Shown here one piece after another: positions 47,661 through 58,106 of a DNA stretch of 64,000 bases (within the stretch, counting starts at the first letter, position 1; every line of letters starts with the position of its first letter). This DNA is from Lepus europaeus (taxonomy: Eukaryota > Chordata > Mammalia > Lagomorpha > Leporidae). The notes under the pieces were generated by a model, which was not told where the DNA came from, made no database searches, and saw only the letters and a list, made by a program, of their open reading frames with translations. The stretch covers positions 52,662,716 to 52,726,715 of the forward strand of contig NC_084833.1 in assembly GCF_033115175.1 (NCBI RefSeq), read 5' to 3'. The position numbers were made by a program, and so were the translations under genes.

Positions 47661-49578
47661 CCTGTGCTGATGGAAGAATAGTTTGGGAAGGGACACAGAT
47701 GAGACAGTCCATGGATACTCCTTGACTTGATTGCAGAAGTGATTGTGGCCATTCTGACCATGGCCCAGGGAGCCGGCCAGAACACCTGCCTCATGATGTC
47801 AGGAGTCTTTCTTCAATGCTAGGGAATAGGCTGATGCTATCATAGGGGAGAACATGTCACGTTGGAATCATCATGAAAAGACCAGGGGTGGATGCTCTGG
47901 ATCTTACTAAAAATTGCACCAAAAGCACACAGGTGAGAAAGTCATTGAACCCATAAAATGCAGACGGATGGTTGACTTTCAGAAACTGAAGCAATTTGGT
48001 GGCCTCCTCTGAGTAGAACTGTCGGTGGTGAGCTTGGTCTCCTTCAGGCAGTGACAGCCTTGGTCATGGGTGTGGCCAACAGGTGATTCCAATGGGGGAG
48101 TAGGACATTGCGGGAATTAGCAGTGCGAACCAACACTGCACAAAACACAGTCTCAGGCGAGGCACAGCCAGTGCATCCACCCACCATGGCCATGGCATTG
48201 GTCAGAGAGCTCCGAACAGGGAAATCCTTGGCCTTCAGTAACCTGGCTTTGTGGGTTGTGTGTTTGCTTGTCGCCATCTAATTGTCCATTATTTTAAGCC
48301 AAACATTCCCAGTTCAGTAAGAGTTTGTATTCTCCAACATCAAAACAAATAGGGAAAGATATAACCTCTGAAGCCCAAGTAAGAAAAGGCTTCCAGGAGC
48401 TGCTTTTTAGAAACCCTGACAAATGTTTGCCAAGGGCAGGCACTGTGCTTCCCTGGGCAGCTGCTTAGGCCGTGGTCAGGGTTTCCAGGAAGTTGTCTAC
48501 CAACGCAGCCCCAACCCTGGCTCCCACACAGAGCAAACGTGTAACAGATTAAATATTTATCTATTGTTCTGTCCACCTCAATAACATATCACACTCTTTA
48601 AAGTGGTTGCCTTAATGACGTTTGGGTGTCTTGGAATGCTGCCCTGGGCTAACAGTTCGTGTCTGAAGATGCGAAAACATGAAAATCAATAAAAAGAAAT
48701 GAAAAGTCCATCTCATGGATAAAACATCATTTATCTTGATCATTGGCACGTCTCAGAATTTCTTAAGTGCCCTTTCAGATGCCAGCATCAGAGGGTGCAG
48801 AGGGATCAGGGGAGTGGATGCAAGAGTCCAGGTGGCACGGGCTACTGGGGCCGTAGAGGAGAAGCATCATGTTGGAGCAGGCACCCACTAGGTGTTTCCA
48901 ACCGAGAATTTCCAGACATTTCTGGTCTTTCAACTCTCCCAGAGAAAACAACAACCTGCCTATGAGAAGACATTTCACAAGACACTATGACGTACTAGTG
49001 ACCCCATTTGGTAGGTTTTATGTAATGTGGTAGGCATTGTAACAATTAGAGTTCAGGCTCGTTGTTTTGAATTTGGAACATGAAAGCACTACTCCACATC
49101 CAGCAGTCAGTCTTACACCTTGTGCTGCCGACAGCACAGATGACAGCATTCCCTGCTGCCCCCGCGGGATGCACCTGGGAAGGAACAAGCGTCCTCCTCT
49201 GTGGTGAGAAGAGTGGAAGCTCTGGAGCCCACAGATCAGCTCCCTGGCCTGGCCATCCTCTTCTTTCCTTTGTCTCACATGTGCAGCCCCTGTGGCCTGC
49301 TGGGTTCCCTTAGCTCTTACAGGACAGTGTGTGGACAGCTTGGGATGGTCTGGGAGCTCCTGTTGTGTTTACAGTCTCAGAGGCGGTGAGGTTATTGGCT
49401 GCCCAGCAGGTGCTGTTGAGACCTGAGTAGGGGTGAGAGTGGGCGGAGGCTGCATCCCCCATTCCTGGCCCCAGACCTTCATGATGCTGGCATAACTTTC
49501 CCCCAATTTTTCCACACAGTGGGAGGGAAACGTGCTAATTCAGATTGCTTCCCAGTTCCTTATAAATATATGTACTCC
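47661..49578. other. Intergenic, nothing recognised
   Basis: No gene or repeat assigned over about 1.9 kb. Confidence 0.45.
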
Positions 49579-49872
49579 TGGGTTGGGCATTGTGGTGCAG
49601 GGGACTAAGCTGCCTCTGGGATGCTCAATTCCATAACTGAGTGCCTGGGATCAAGTTCCACCTCTGTTTCTGGTCCAGCTTCCTGTTAATGGGCACCTTG
49701 GGAAGGCTACAGTAATGGCTCAAGTACTTGGGTCCCTGCTACCCATCTGGAAACTTTGGATGGAATTCCTGGATCCTGGCTTTGGCCTGACCCAGCCCTG
49801 GTTTTATGGGCATTTGGAGAGAGAACCAGCATATGGAAGATCTCTTTCTCTCTCTGCCTTTCAAAAAATACA
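49579..49872 (+). mobile_element. CSINE, old
   Basis: Sense copy from GGGTTGGGCATTGTGGTGC to CTCTCTGCCTTTCAAAAAA, directly followed by L2 sequence. Confidence 0.8.
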
Positions 49873-49884
49873 CACCTGCTCCCC

Positions 49885-50085
49885 AAGATCTGAGCGCTCT
49901 TCTCCCCCTTCACTCTTTGTACTCCATCCCTCCTGGCTTTGTGCCCATTCCCCCAGGGACCTGCCTCTTTCCTGTCTAGGATCCTCAGCCATGCTTTGCC
50001 TTTGAATGGTGGGCTCCCTGCCTGAGCAGCTCCACCTTTCAGGAGTTCCATTCAAACATCACTTTGGCAGAGACTTCTCTTCTAG
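49885..50085 (+). repeat. L2 fragment
   Basis: L2 ORF2 end region: GAGCGCTCTTCTCCCCC, CCTGGCTTTGTGCCCATTC, AGGAGTTCCATTCAAACATCAC. Confidence 0.6.
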
Positions 50086-50132
50086 TCTGCACTACTTCTC
50101 CATACCGGTCACTGCACTTTTGTGGTAATAAT

Positions 50133-50151
50133 GCGTGTGTGTGTGTGTGTG
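50133..50151. repeat. (GT)n microsatellite
   Basis: Nine GT units abutting a CSINE tail. Confidence 0.88.
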
Positions 50152-50487
50152 ATTTTTTAAGATTTATTTTTTATTTAAAAGCCAAAGTGACAGAGAGAGC
50201 CCTCCCCCCATACACACAATGTTCCATCTGCTGGTTCACTCCCCAAATGACCGCAACAACAGTGGTTGGGCCAGGCCAAAGCTAGGAGCCTGGAACTCCA
50301 TCTGGGTCTCCCATGTGGGTGCAGGGGCCTGAGTAGTTGGGCCGTCTTCTTCTGCCTTCCCAGGTGTATTAGGGAGCTGGGTTAGAAGCAGAACAGTCAG
50401 TGCTTGAGCTGGTTCCCAACCAGTGCCCTGAAATGGGATGCCGATGTTGCAGGTGGCAGGTTAACCTGCAGTGCCCTATCCTGGCTC
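50152..50487 (-). mobile_element. CSINE, older subtype
   Basis: Antisense copy following a GT repeat at 50133-50151. The head ends CAGTGCCCTATCCTGGCTCC. Confidence 0.85.
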
Positions 50488-50589
50488 CTATATTTGTTTT
50501 TTGCATGTTTTCCCTCATTCTGAATGCTCTCACTCAGCACATGCTTCGTGCATATGTAGCTAAATGGATGGGAGACTTCCACAGACTAC

Positions 50590-51210
50590 ACTTTGTATGC
50601 TGTGTCTGTGGGTTCTGCGTCCTGGAATTCAGCCAACTATGGTTGGAAAATTAAAATTGGGCTAAACATGTACAGACTGCTTTCTTGTTATTCCCTAAAC
50701 AATACAGCCTCACAGCTATTTACATGGCATTTATGTTGTATCGGGCGTTATAAGTAAGCAGAGATGACTTGATGTGTACAGGAAGGGACAGGAGTTTGGC
50801 CTTGCGGTTGAGACCTCAGTTAGGATTCCCATGTCCTGCATCGGTACCTGGCTTTGACACTCACCTCTGACTCCTGATCCCAGTTTCCTGCTAATGGAGA
50901 CCCTGGGAGGCAGCAGTGATAGCTCAAGTAATCGAGTTCTAGGCCCCCTTTGAGACCAGGACTGACTTCTCAACTCTTGGCTTTGGCCAGGCCAGTGCAG
51001 GCCATTATAGACTACTGGGGAATGAACCAGCGGATGGGAGCTCTGTCTCTCAAATAAATGAATGAAAAATGCTTTAAAGAAGGACGCCGGAGGATGTTCA
51101 AAGGTTACATGCAAATACTGCAGCATTTGACATAAGGAAATTGTGTATTTTCGAGTCTGCTCAGGTCATGGATCCAATCCCCTGCGGATACTGAGGGACC
51201 ACTGTGCTGG
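50590..51210. mobile_element. MER2-like Tigger transposon, split by a SINE
   Basis: Blocks GGTTCTGCGTCC..ATTCAGCCAACTATGG, GTACAGACTGCTTTCTTGTTATTCCC, ACAGCTATTTACATGGCATT and the end CCCCTGCGGATACTGAGGGACC match the MER2 layout. The SINE at 50785-51085 interrupts it. Confidence 0.75.
50785..51085 (+). mobile_element. CSINE, old, inside a MER2-like transposon
   Basis: Sense copy from GGAGTTTGGCCTTGCGG to TCTCAAATAAATGAATG. MER2-like sequence is found on both sides (50590-50784 and 51086-51210). Confidence 0.78.
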
Positions 51211-51714
51211 TCGTAGAAAGGACTCAAGAGGTAAACAGGTCCTGTGGTGGCACACGGTTGGTTTCTGTCTTCCCTAAGAGTCAGTCTTTCATGCAGCAGC
51301 TTCACGCTTGATTCCAGCTAGAGAGCCCACAACCACAGAGTCTAATTTTCTTATCCCTGTTTCCCGAATGTATCTGTGTGACAGCTCTCCATCTTTAGAC
51401 ACCTGCAGAATGTACCCCCAGAGATGCTTCAGTGGCAGCTCCCCACCTGGGAAGCCTGAAATGCTCAAGATAAGACTGCCTGGGGTGCTGCTCAGCCTGC
51501 ACTGGGCACTAGCATGGCTGCATCATTGCCAAGGCCACATAAACACAGACCTGTATGCACATATTCACAAACGCAGCCACTACGGCCAAAAAGCAGAGGG
51601 CACAAGCAAATTTTGGAGCTTGTATTTTTCAGGAAAATGGAGGAAAAATAGTAGTTTTGACTGTGAGCAACTCATATTAATACCTGTCCTTTAATATTTT
51701 TTAAAGATGTATAT

Positions 51715-52033
51715 TTCTTAAAGATTTATTTATTTGAAAGAGTTACAGAGAGAGGTAGAGACAGAGAGAGAGGTCTTCCATCCGCTGGTTCACTCCCCAG
51801 ATGGCTGCAACGGCCAGAGCTGTACTGATCCGAAGCCAGGAGCCAGGAACTTCTTCCAGGTCTCCCACACAGGTGCAGGGGCCCAAGGACTTGGGCTGTC
51901 TTCTACTGCTAGTCCCAGGCTATAGCAAAGAGCTGGATTGGAAGAGGAGCAGCCAGGACTAGAACCGGCGCCCATATGGGATGCCAGCGCTTCAGGCCAG
52001 GGCATTAACTCACAGCACCACAGCACCAGCCCC
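51715..52033 (-). mobile_element. CSINE block copy 1
   Basis: Antisense full-length copy from TTAAAGATTTATTTATTTGAAAG to CACAGCACCAGCCCC. AAAGATGTAT flanks it on both sides (about 51703 and 52037). Confidence 0.9.
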
Positions 52034-52034
52034 T

Positions 52035-52365
52035 CAAAGATGTATTCTTTGATTTGAAAGTTATATAGATGGAGGAAGAGAAAGGGAGGGAGGGAAAGAA
52101 ATCTCTCTTCCATCCGTTGGTTCACTACCCAAATGGCCACGATGGCCGGAGCTGGGCCAAGCTGAAGCCAGAAGTCAGGAGCTTCCTCCAGGTCCCCGAT
52201 GTGGGTGCAGGAGCCCAAGCTCTTGGGCCATCTTCTGCTGCTTTCCCAGGTACATTAGCAGGGAGCTGGACTGGAAGTAGAGCAGCCAGGACATGAACCG
52301 GCACCTGTATGGGATGCCAGCGCCACAGGTGACAGCTTTACCTGCTGTGCCACAGCTCCAGCCCC
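52035..52365 (-). mobile_element. CSINE block copy 2
   Basis: Antisense copy beginning within two bases of copy 1. Its tail TTTGATTTGAAAG was probably the landing site of copy 1. The head ends CACAGCTCCAGCCCC. Confidence 0.88.
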
Positions 52366-52377
52366 TCATGTTTTATA

Positions 52378-52737
52378 TTTAAGATTTATTTATTCACTTA
52401 CTTATTTGAAAGGCAGACAGGGAGGGGGAGGGAAAAGAGGAGGGAGAGGGGGAGAGAGGGAGAGAGAGAGAGAGAGAATCTTCCATCTGCTGGTTCACTC
52501 CCTGAGTTTACAACGGGCAGGTCTGGGTCAGGCTCAAACCGGGACCCTGGAGCACCTTCTAGTCTCCTGTGTGAGTGGCAGCAATCCAAGCACTTAGGGC
52601 ATCTTCTGCTGCCTTCACAGATGCATTAGCAGGGAGCTGGATGGGAAGTGGAGCAGCTGGGACTCCAACTGGTGCACTGATAAGGGATGCTGGCGTGTCA
52701 AGTGGTGATTCAACATGCTGCACCATAATGCTGGACT
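52378..52737 (-). mobile_element. CSINE block copy 3
   Basis: Antisense copy with a long GGGAGG/AGAGAG purine segment (52415-52475). The head ends CATAATGCTGGACTCCC. Confidence 0.86.
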
Positions 52738-52740
52738 CCC

Positions 52741-53374
52741 AAATTTGTATTTATTTTGTTTGAATGGCAAGAAGAGAGCGAATGAAGGTACAGAGAGAAA
52801 CAGAGATCTCCCATCCACTAGTTTACTCCCTAAATGTCTGCATCAGCTGGGCCTGGACCAAGCTGAAACCAGAAGTCCCAACTCAGTACGAGTCTGCAAA
52901 GCACATGGGCCATCACCTGCTGACCCCCAAGGTGTGCACTAGCAGAAAGCTGCAGTTGGAAACAGAGCCAAGACTTGAGTCTAGGCACTGCAATATACAA
53001 TGTAGTCAAGCGGAATGGTGTCTTTTTTTAAGATTTTTTTTTTTTATTATTAGAAAGGCAGAGAGAGAGAGAGAGAGAGACATACACACGGAGGGATGGT
53101 GGGAAGGAGACTCATCTACTGGTTTATTCTCCCAAATGGCTGGGGTAGGGTGAAGCCAGGAGCTCCATCTGGGTCTCCCAAGAGGGTGGCAGGGGCCCAA
53201 GCACCTCAGGCATCCTCCGCTGCTTTCCCAGGCACATTAGCAGGGAGCTGGATTGGAAGTGGAGCAGCCAGGACATGAACCGGCACCTGTATGGGATGCT
53301 GGCATCACAGGTGGCAGCTTAACCCATTGTGCCCCCAACAGTGTCTTAACTGCACTGCTGAATGCCTGCCCCAA
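52741..53374 (-). mobile_element. CSINE block copy 4, split by copy 5
   Basis: Antisense old copy, 52741-53026 plus 53337-53374 (GTCTTAACTGCACTGCTGAATGCCTGCCCC). The later copy 5 sits a few tens of bases from its tRNA-like end, the same arrangement as in the pair at 13940-14645. Confidence 0.8.
53027..53336 (-). mobile_element. CSINE block copy 5, nested
   Basis: Antisense copy with a TTAAGATTTTTTTTTT tail, inserted in copy 4. GTGTCTT repeats on both sides (about 53017 and 53340). Confidence 0.85.
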
Positions 53375-54915
53375 ATGGCCCTTTACTGAGCCAGGAACTG
53401 CAAGTCCTTTGGGAAGCTGGCGTGTAGAGGCAGGCCCCTGAGCCAGTGAGTCCTCCTACCCAGCACTGCGTCTCAGTGTGTTCGCAGCATCTGCGGCTGC
53501 TCTCTTGACGTTTCCACTAAACCTAAGGGCATTTAAATGACTGGCAACATTGAAAGCAGGGAATGCACAGCACATCCCTCTTCAGGTAGGAGTCCGGAGC
53601 GGAGTCGTCTTCCAGGCAGTGAACCTCCCATTATTTTTGATCACCTCCCACTTAGGCCAAAACTGCCTGACCTCCTGACTCCATCTAGTCTCATTTTCCA
53701 GTGGAAAAATAAATTAGTGGTAATTGGAGGGGAGTGGGTTATGTATACATTTGCTCTAGCACTGAAGTGTGGCTGATTCACATTGGAACCACAATGTATA
53801 CATGGCTTGGAGTCTAGTTATTGGAAAATTACAGCCCCAGAATACTGTTGATGCAAATAAACTTCACCATACTCTGTAGGGTTAACCAAGCAACCCACAA
53901 CAAATATGTTGATAATGATAAAGCTAAGCTAACAGTCATTTGTAATTAAAAAGTACCGACGGCAGCAGCTGAAGTCTGCAACCAACTCAAGGCAACACCG
54001 ATGATGTGCTGATAAAGAAAGCGTCTCCCAGACTTGGGCAAGGCCAACCCTGGGCCCGCGCATGGGAAGCTTGGGTGTTTTCCTACAGGAGGCGAGCGCC
54101 ACGCAGCTGATGGCGAGACTACATAGCACAACTGTAGGTGCTCTGTCGCCCTCACCATGCTCTCCTACTCCGTTACTGATCAGTAGCCCTGGTAACGTGT
54201 AACCATCAAACCTTAGCCAAATGGCACACAGTTCACCATACTGCTCCAAACAGGGCTTAAAAACAACAGGTTCAAGGCACAGGAAGATGCTTCTGGGACA
54301 TCTCTCCCTTTCCTCCCCCCATCGGCCCGGCTCCTGCCCCTCTCCAATGCCCCTAGATCTGTCTCCACTCTTGACATCACCATGCAGGCAGCTTCTCCTC
54401 CAAGTTCAGGCAGACCGGAGATGTGCATCTGGGCTTACAAAGTGCTCAGATGCCCATCTGAAAATGTGAAAGATTTCCTGTACTACCCAGTGCAGGACAA
54501 TCTCCTGATACAACATTAAGTGCGGGAGGAGGAAAAAGAAGTGCAGGTGAATGTCTAGAGTGTTCTCTGTATGTGAGAAAACACCTTCAACACTTGCATG
54601 TGTTTGCAGCGGTTCGTGTGCCTGGGGCCTCTGGCAGTGCCTGAGAGAAGTGGATGCTCAGCCTGGCCTCCAGGGAGGGGCTGTGGCTGCGGGGGGCGGG
54701 GAGGGAGGGACACTTAGGTTTTTCACTGAATACCTATCCATGCTTTCTGAATTCTGTGCCATTTGTGTATTAACTAAAAATAACCATGAATTTAAGTTTA
54801 GAAAGGAGAAAATACCCAGTGTTCCTACCGAGACTGGATCCTTGTCCTGGTTTCCTGTTTTGTTGTTGTTGTTGTTGTTGTTGTTTTGTTTTAAAGAGGT
54901 GAGGGTTAAGTTCAG
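53375..54915. other. PARVA 3' flank, repeat-poor
   Basis: Between the SINE block and the candidate PARVA polyadenylation site. Contains a TTG repeat and a G-rich patch (54685-54715). No gene identified. Confidence 0.45.
54861..54884. repeat. (TTG)n microsatellite
   Basis: Eight TTG units just downstream (in the PARVA direction) of the tandem polyadenylation signal candidate; read as CAA on the minus strand. Confidence 0.92.
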
Positions 54916-54925
54916 TTTATTTATT
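54916..54925 (-). promoter_or_regulatory. Tandem AATAAA polyadenylation signal candidate
   Basis: On the minus strand two overlapping AATAAA hexamers form AATAAATAAA, preceded by another AATAA. They lie about 2.48 kb past the PARVA stop in the right orientation. The sequence downstream on the minus strand is A/C-rich (a CAA repeat) rather than G/U-rich, which weakens the call. A variant CATAAA about 1.4 kb past the stop, near 55974, is an alternative. Confidence 0.35.
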
Positions 54926-55082
54926 ATTCTGATGCTTCTTTCTTGTTCGAATCATGGTCATGTATAACTAGGAGACTCCAGCTTTGGAGGGCAAACATCT
55001 AAAGGAGGTGACAGGTTCTGTAACGTGGGCCCTGGGATTCCGGACAAAGGCCTCAGGTCTGAAAAGCAATTTTCTTGAAATG

Positions 55083-55358
55083 TTTGCTTATTTATTTTCA
55101 ACCACTTGAAAGGCAGAGAGCGAGCAAGAGCTTCCATTCACTGGGTCACTCCACAAATGTCTGCAATAGCCAGGGCTGGGCCAGGCTGAAGCCCAGAACT
55201 CCAACCTGGTTGCCCATGTGGGTGGCGGAGGCCCAAGCATTTGGACCATCAGCAGCAGCCTTCCCAGGCACATTAGCAGGGAGCTGGGTCTCGGCCCAGC
55301 ACTCTGATACAGGATGCCGGTGTTCAAGTGCCAGCTTAGCACACTGCACCCCAACAAC
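55083..55358 (-). mobile_element. CSINE, old, within candidate PARVA 3' UTR
   Basis: Antisense on the plus strand and therefore in the same sense as PARVA. Body GTTGCCCATGTGGGTGGCGG. The head ends CTGCACCCCAACAACG. If transcribed it would add a tRNA-derived segment to the UTR. Confidence 0.78.
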
Positions 55359-56732
55359 GTTCTAAGTTAGTGCACTTACTAAGGGCACCTGCACATTTGC
55401 AGCTTAAGTACAAGGGGAAAAAAGACAAGAGAGACAACAAAATTTGTAAAGCACAGCGTGTTTGAATGAATGCATTTCTCTCATTTCATCCCACGTTAGG
55501 ATTGCTCAAGGACACGAAGTCATTGCTTATCTTGATTTGCCACCAGGAATTTAAAAGAGAGCAACAGAAGTATTACATTACTTAGTGTTTCCTAATGAAA
55601 AATCTTTCACTAATTATGTAAAAAAATTCTATTCTTTTTAAAGAAATTGACGTAACAAAGTACACTACCTTTGTATCTTAAATGCTCTATGCTGAGAAAC
55701 AATTCTTTCTTGGAGCAAAATACCCAGCGAAATGTGTAGTATTACAAACTGGGTTCTGAGTTACTACAGATAGACAGTATAGGAAGAGAAGAAGAGAAAG
55801 CTGAAAGGAATGTTCTGGACAATATAGGAGGCCTAGCTTTGGGTGGTGTAGACACAGATCACGGTGACTTCCCCAGACCAGATGCGGCTTTGTGCAATGG
55901 GCCTCCAGTAGTGACAAGGTGGTGGTTAAGGGCTTCCAGAGGAAGGTACTCAAGCTGGTGTCCGCTGGGCATGGTTTATGAAAATCGTACACTGAAGGCG
56001 AGTTAGCAGTGATTATTTACCCCAAGGCTTAGGTCAGTTTAAGGGGGCAAACACTAAGTCCCACAAGCCCCTCTCTGTCTCTGAGGGCAGTCTTCCAGCT
56101 GCTAGGGGTGCAAATATTTCCCTGCTTCCTGCCCCCTATCATCACCTGTTTCCCCTTGAGCTCCTTCCCTGTTCCTCCAGGACCTACCAGCAGCCTGGCC
56201 CAGCTGGAGTACTGCATTTCAAGGTCAGGTTCACATAGAGGAGCTACAAGTAACCACAGGCCCTAGAGGCACCCACGCAAGGAAACTGCTCGGCTTTGGT
56301 CTAAATGACTTACATTTTTCCTTGCCCGAATTAGCCGGTAATTGCATGTGGGCAGACTTAGCCAGAATGGTCTGAATGATCAATTAGAAGGCAAAAAGGA
56401 GTTCCTTTCTTCAAAGTTCAAGGGTCCCTGTTGAAGAGCTCGACTTCCCAAGCGATGCTCCAGTGGGCCTGTGCCCAGCTCTCTGCGGTGCCTGAGTAGA
56501 TTGTACATTTGCCTAACGATAATGAATTGAGTACTTATTTTTGCAGGAAAATATAGGGCATTTCCATTACATGCAATCAAGCAAAAAGGTTGCAAAATGT
56601 GCCACTCCATTAATTCTAAACTGAATTCTTCCCAAATGTCACCCTGAAACGAGAGTATGGGGTGATTAGAAATCTGAAGGAATTAAGGGTAATTTTCATT
56701 TCTACAAAGGACTTGAGGGACATGACTCCTGC

Positions 56733-56756
56733 CACACACACACACACACACACACA
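56733..56756. repeat. (CA)n microsatellite in candidate PARVA 3' UTR
   Basis: Twelve CA units (TG in the PARVA sense), about 650 bases past the stop codon. Confidence 0.92.
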
Positions 56757-56882
56757 ATTAGTTGGGTTAAATTCGATTTGCTAGTTTCAGTGTGAGTCAC
56801 TGAGCCTTGTCCTGGGCTGCCCTGATGGTGGGAGTAGAGGGTTCTGGGCTTCTCTGAGCTCTCAGGTGTGTGTGGGCAGATG

Positions 56883-56898
56883 CACACACACACACACC
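56883..56898. repeat. (CA)n microsatellite in candidate PARVA 3' UTR
   Basis: Eight CA units about 500 bases past the PARVA stop; second such tract within 170 bases. Confidence 0.9.
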
Positions 56899-56959
56899 TG
56901 TAGAACATGTCAAGAACACAGTTGGTCAGTTATTAACACATCTGTCATTTGAAGGAAAA

Positions 56960-57100
56960 CACCAGCTTCTGAACCTTGGAGCCTCAGTCTTCTCATCTGT
57001 CGAAGGGGATTATGAGGCCTACTTCAGTGAGAGTCACGGGCATGCGTGAGTGTGAGTCTAGCACAGGACTCAGTGGGGCGCCTGGCATGTGTTCACACCC
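56960..57100 (+). repeat. MIR fragment in candidate PARVA 3' UTR
   Basis: GAGCCTCAGTCTTCTCATCTG, GGGGATTATGAGGCCTAC and GCGCCTGGCATGTG mark a MIR antisense to PARVA. Confidence 0.65.
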
Positions 57101-57399
57101 ATCGTGACTTGAGCTGAGCTTCCATCTTCTGGGGACTCCCTCTTGCCTAAACTGGTTCCTAAATCAGAGGGAAACCAGGACCTGGCATCTGGAGGCGGAT
57201 GACCTTCCCAGTCATTGCTGGGTCCGCCCCAGGGCCTGGGAGGTGCGGGTCAGCCCTTGGAGCTTCTGATCCTTTGCTTTGTCGTGTCAGTCCCTACTCT
57301 CTGGGTTGCGGCTGGCTTTGTGGGAGAGAGCACAGAGCGAGAGACAGGAGCTAGCAGGGCAGGGCATTCCGGAGGCTGGTCCCTGGGGGCCGGGGCCCC

Positions 57400-57476
57400 T
57401 CACTCCACGTTCCGGTACTTGGTGAAGAGGTTGTACAGCACCCGCAGGGTGGACTTCAGGTCACAGTTGACGATAT
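57400..57476 (-). CDS. PARVA: PARVA (alpha-parvin) terminal coding exon
   Basis: Minus-strand exon encoding the last 24 residues plus stop; it reads IVNCDLKSTL at its start and TKYRNVE at its end. Alpha-parvin ends this way; beta-parvin instead has VVNLDL and YKNVE, so the paralogue can be assigned. The exon starts with two bases of a split Asp codon (phase 1 intron), directly after a canonical acceptor: a pyrimidine tract then CTGCAG, at 57477-57500 read on the minus strand. The stop TGA is at 57400-57402. From family knowledge, alpha-parvin is a cytoplasmic adaptor of about 372 residues with two calponin-homology domains. It binds integrin-linked kinase and paxillin in the ILK-PINCH-parvin complex at focal adhesions and links integrins to actin. 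This exon supplies the end of the second CH domain. Earlier exons are not in the window. No disabling change is seen; an intron boundary argues against a retrocopy. Confidence 0.93.
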
Positions 57477-57997
57477 CTGCAGAGGAGACAAGAGAGACCA
57501 GCTGCTGCAGGGGAGCTTCACACGCCCAAGCTGCTGTGCACTGCCCCCGTGTCTGCCACCCCAGCCCGCGGCCGCGTGGACTCATGGCGATCAGGGATGG
57601 GTGGGCATGGGAAGGTGGGCAGAGTGCACAGGGACTCAGCAGGGGCAGCGAGGGGGAGTGGGGCTGGGCACAGGGGTCCTGCCCCTTGCTAAAATACAGC
57701 ATGTGGACTCCATCCCGGAAACAGCATCTGCAGGTGAGAAGGGGACCCGTCTGACTCCGTCTCCCTTGTCTCACCTGGGCCTGGGGCCACGCCCCTCTGC
57801 TCCAGGGCCAGGGGAGGGGGCAGAACGCTGGGGCTAGAGTCGGGGTCAAGGTGGCCACAAGGTGGGACCCCCAGGCGGGCACAGGAGTCTACCTGGCAGA
57901 GGAGGGGGCGTGGCATGGAGACGCAGTAAGTGTCAGGTGAAAAGTAGAACAAGGGGAATGGGTTTCAAGGCACAACAGGGAGTTGGGTCATAGGAGA

Positions 57998-58106
57998 GGA
58001 CGTCAAAAAGTGGGAAAACAGAACAAAAAGGCTTATTTTGGTGCGAAAAAACTTGAAACTCATGCATAGCTTTTCATACAAATTTTCCATGAACTTTTTG
58101 AAGGAT
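57998..58106 (-). mobile_element. Mariner-like short inverted-repeat element, copy 2
   Basis: Second copy, inverted relative to the one at 6991-7104. Terminal repeats are CGTCAAAAAGTGGGAAAA and the reverse complement of TTTTCCATGAACTTTTTGAAGG. Located in the PARVA intron. Confidence 0.55.

Larger units (their letters stand above)
54916..57399 (-). other. PARVA: Candidate PARVA 3' UTR
   Basis: Sequence directly following the PARVA stop codon on the minus strand. No canonical AATAAA occurs on the minus strand between the stop codon and the SINE at 55083-55358 (one lies inside that SINE, at about 55088); the first strong non-SINE candidate is the tandem signal at 54916-54925, giving a UTR of about 2.5 kb. 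The stretch includes two CA-repeat tracts, an antisense MIR and one CSINE in the same sense as the gene. The middle part, 55370-56700, is otherwise repeat-free and could be conserved UTR. The 3' limit is inferred, not seen. Confidence 0.45.

Noticed and set aside
48044..48277. Minus ORF starting MATSKHTTHKA as a small gene
   Set aside because: No homologue recognised, no splice or promoter evidence; length expected by chance.
55083..55095. AATAAA on the minus strand as the PARVA polyadenylation signal
   Set aside because: It lies in the A/T-rich tail of an old CSINE; possible but less convincing than the tandem signal at 54916-54925.
57215..57754. 179-codon plus-strand ORF over the PARVA exon
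   Set aside because: Antisense shadow of the exon and GC-rich intron; no motif.
57400..57882. 160-codon minus-strand ORF covering the PARVA exon
   Set aside because: Only the last 24 codons are PARVA; the upstream part crosses the splice acceptor and is intron read-through.
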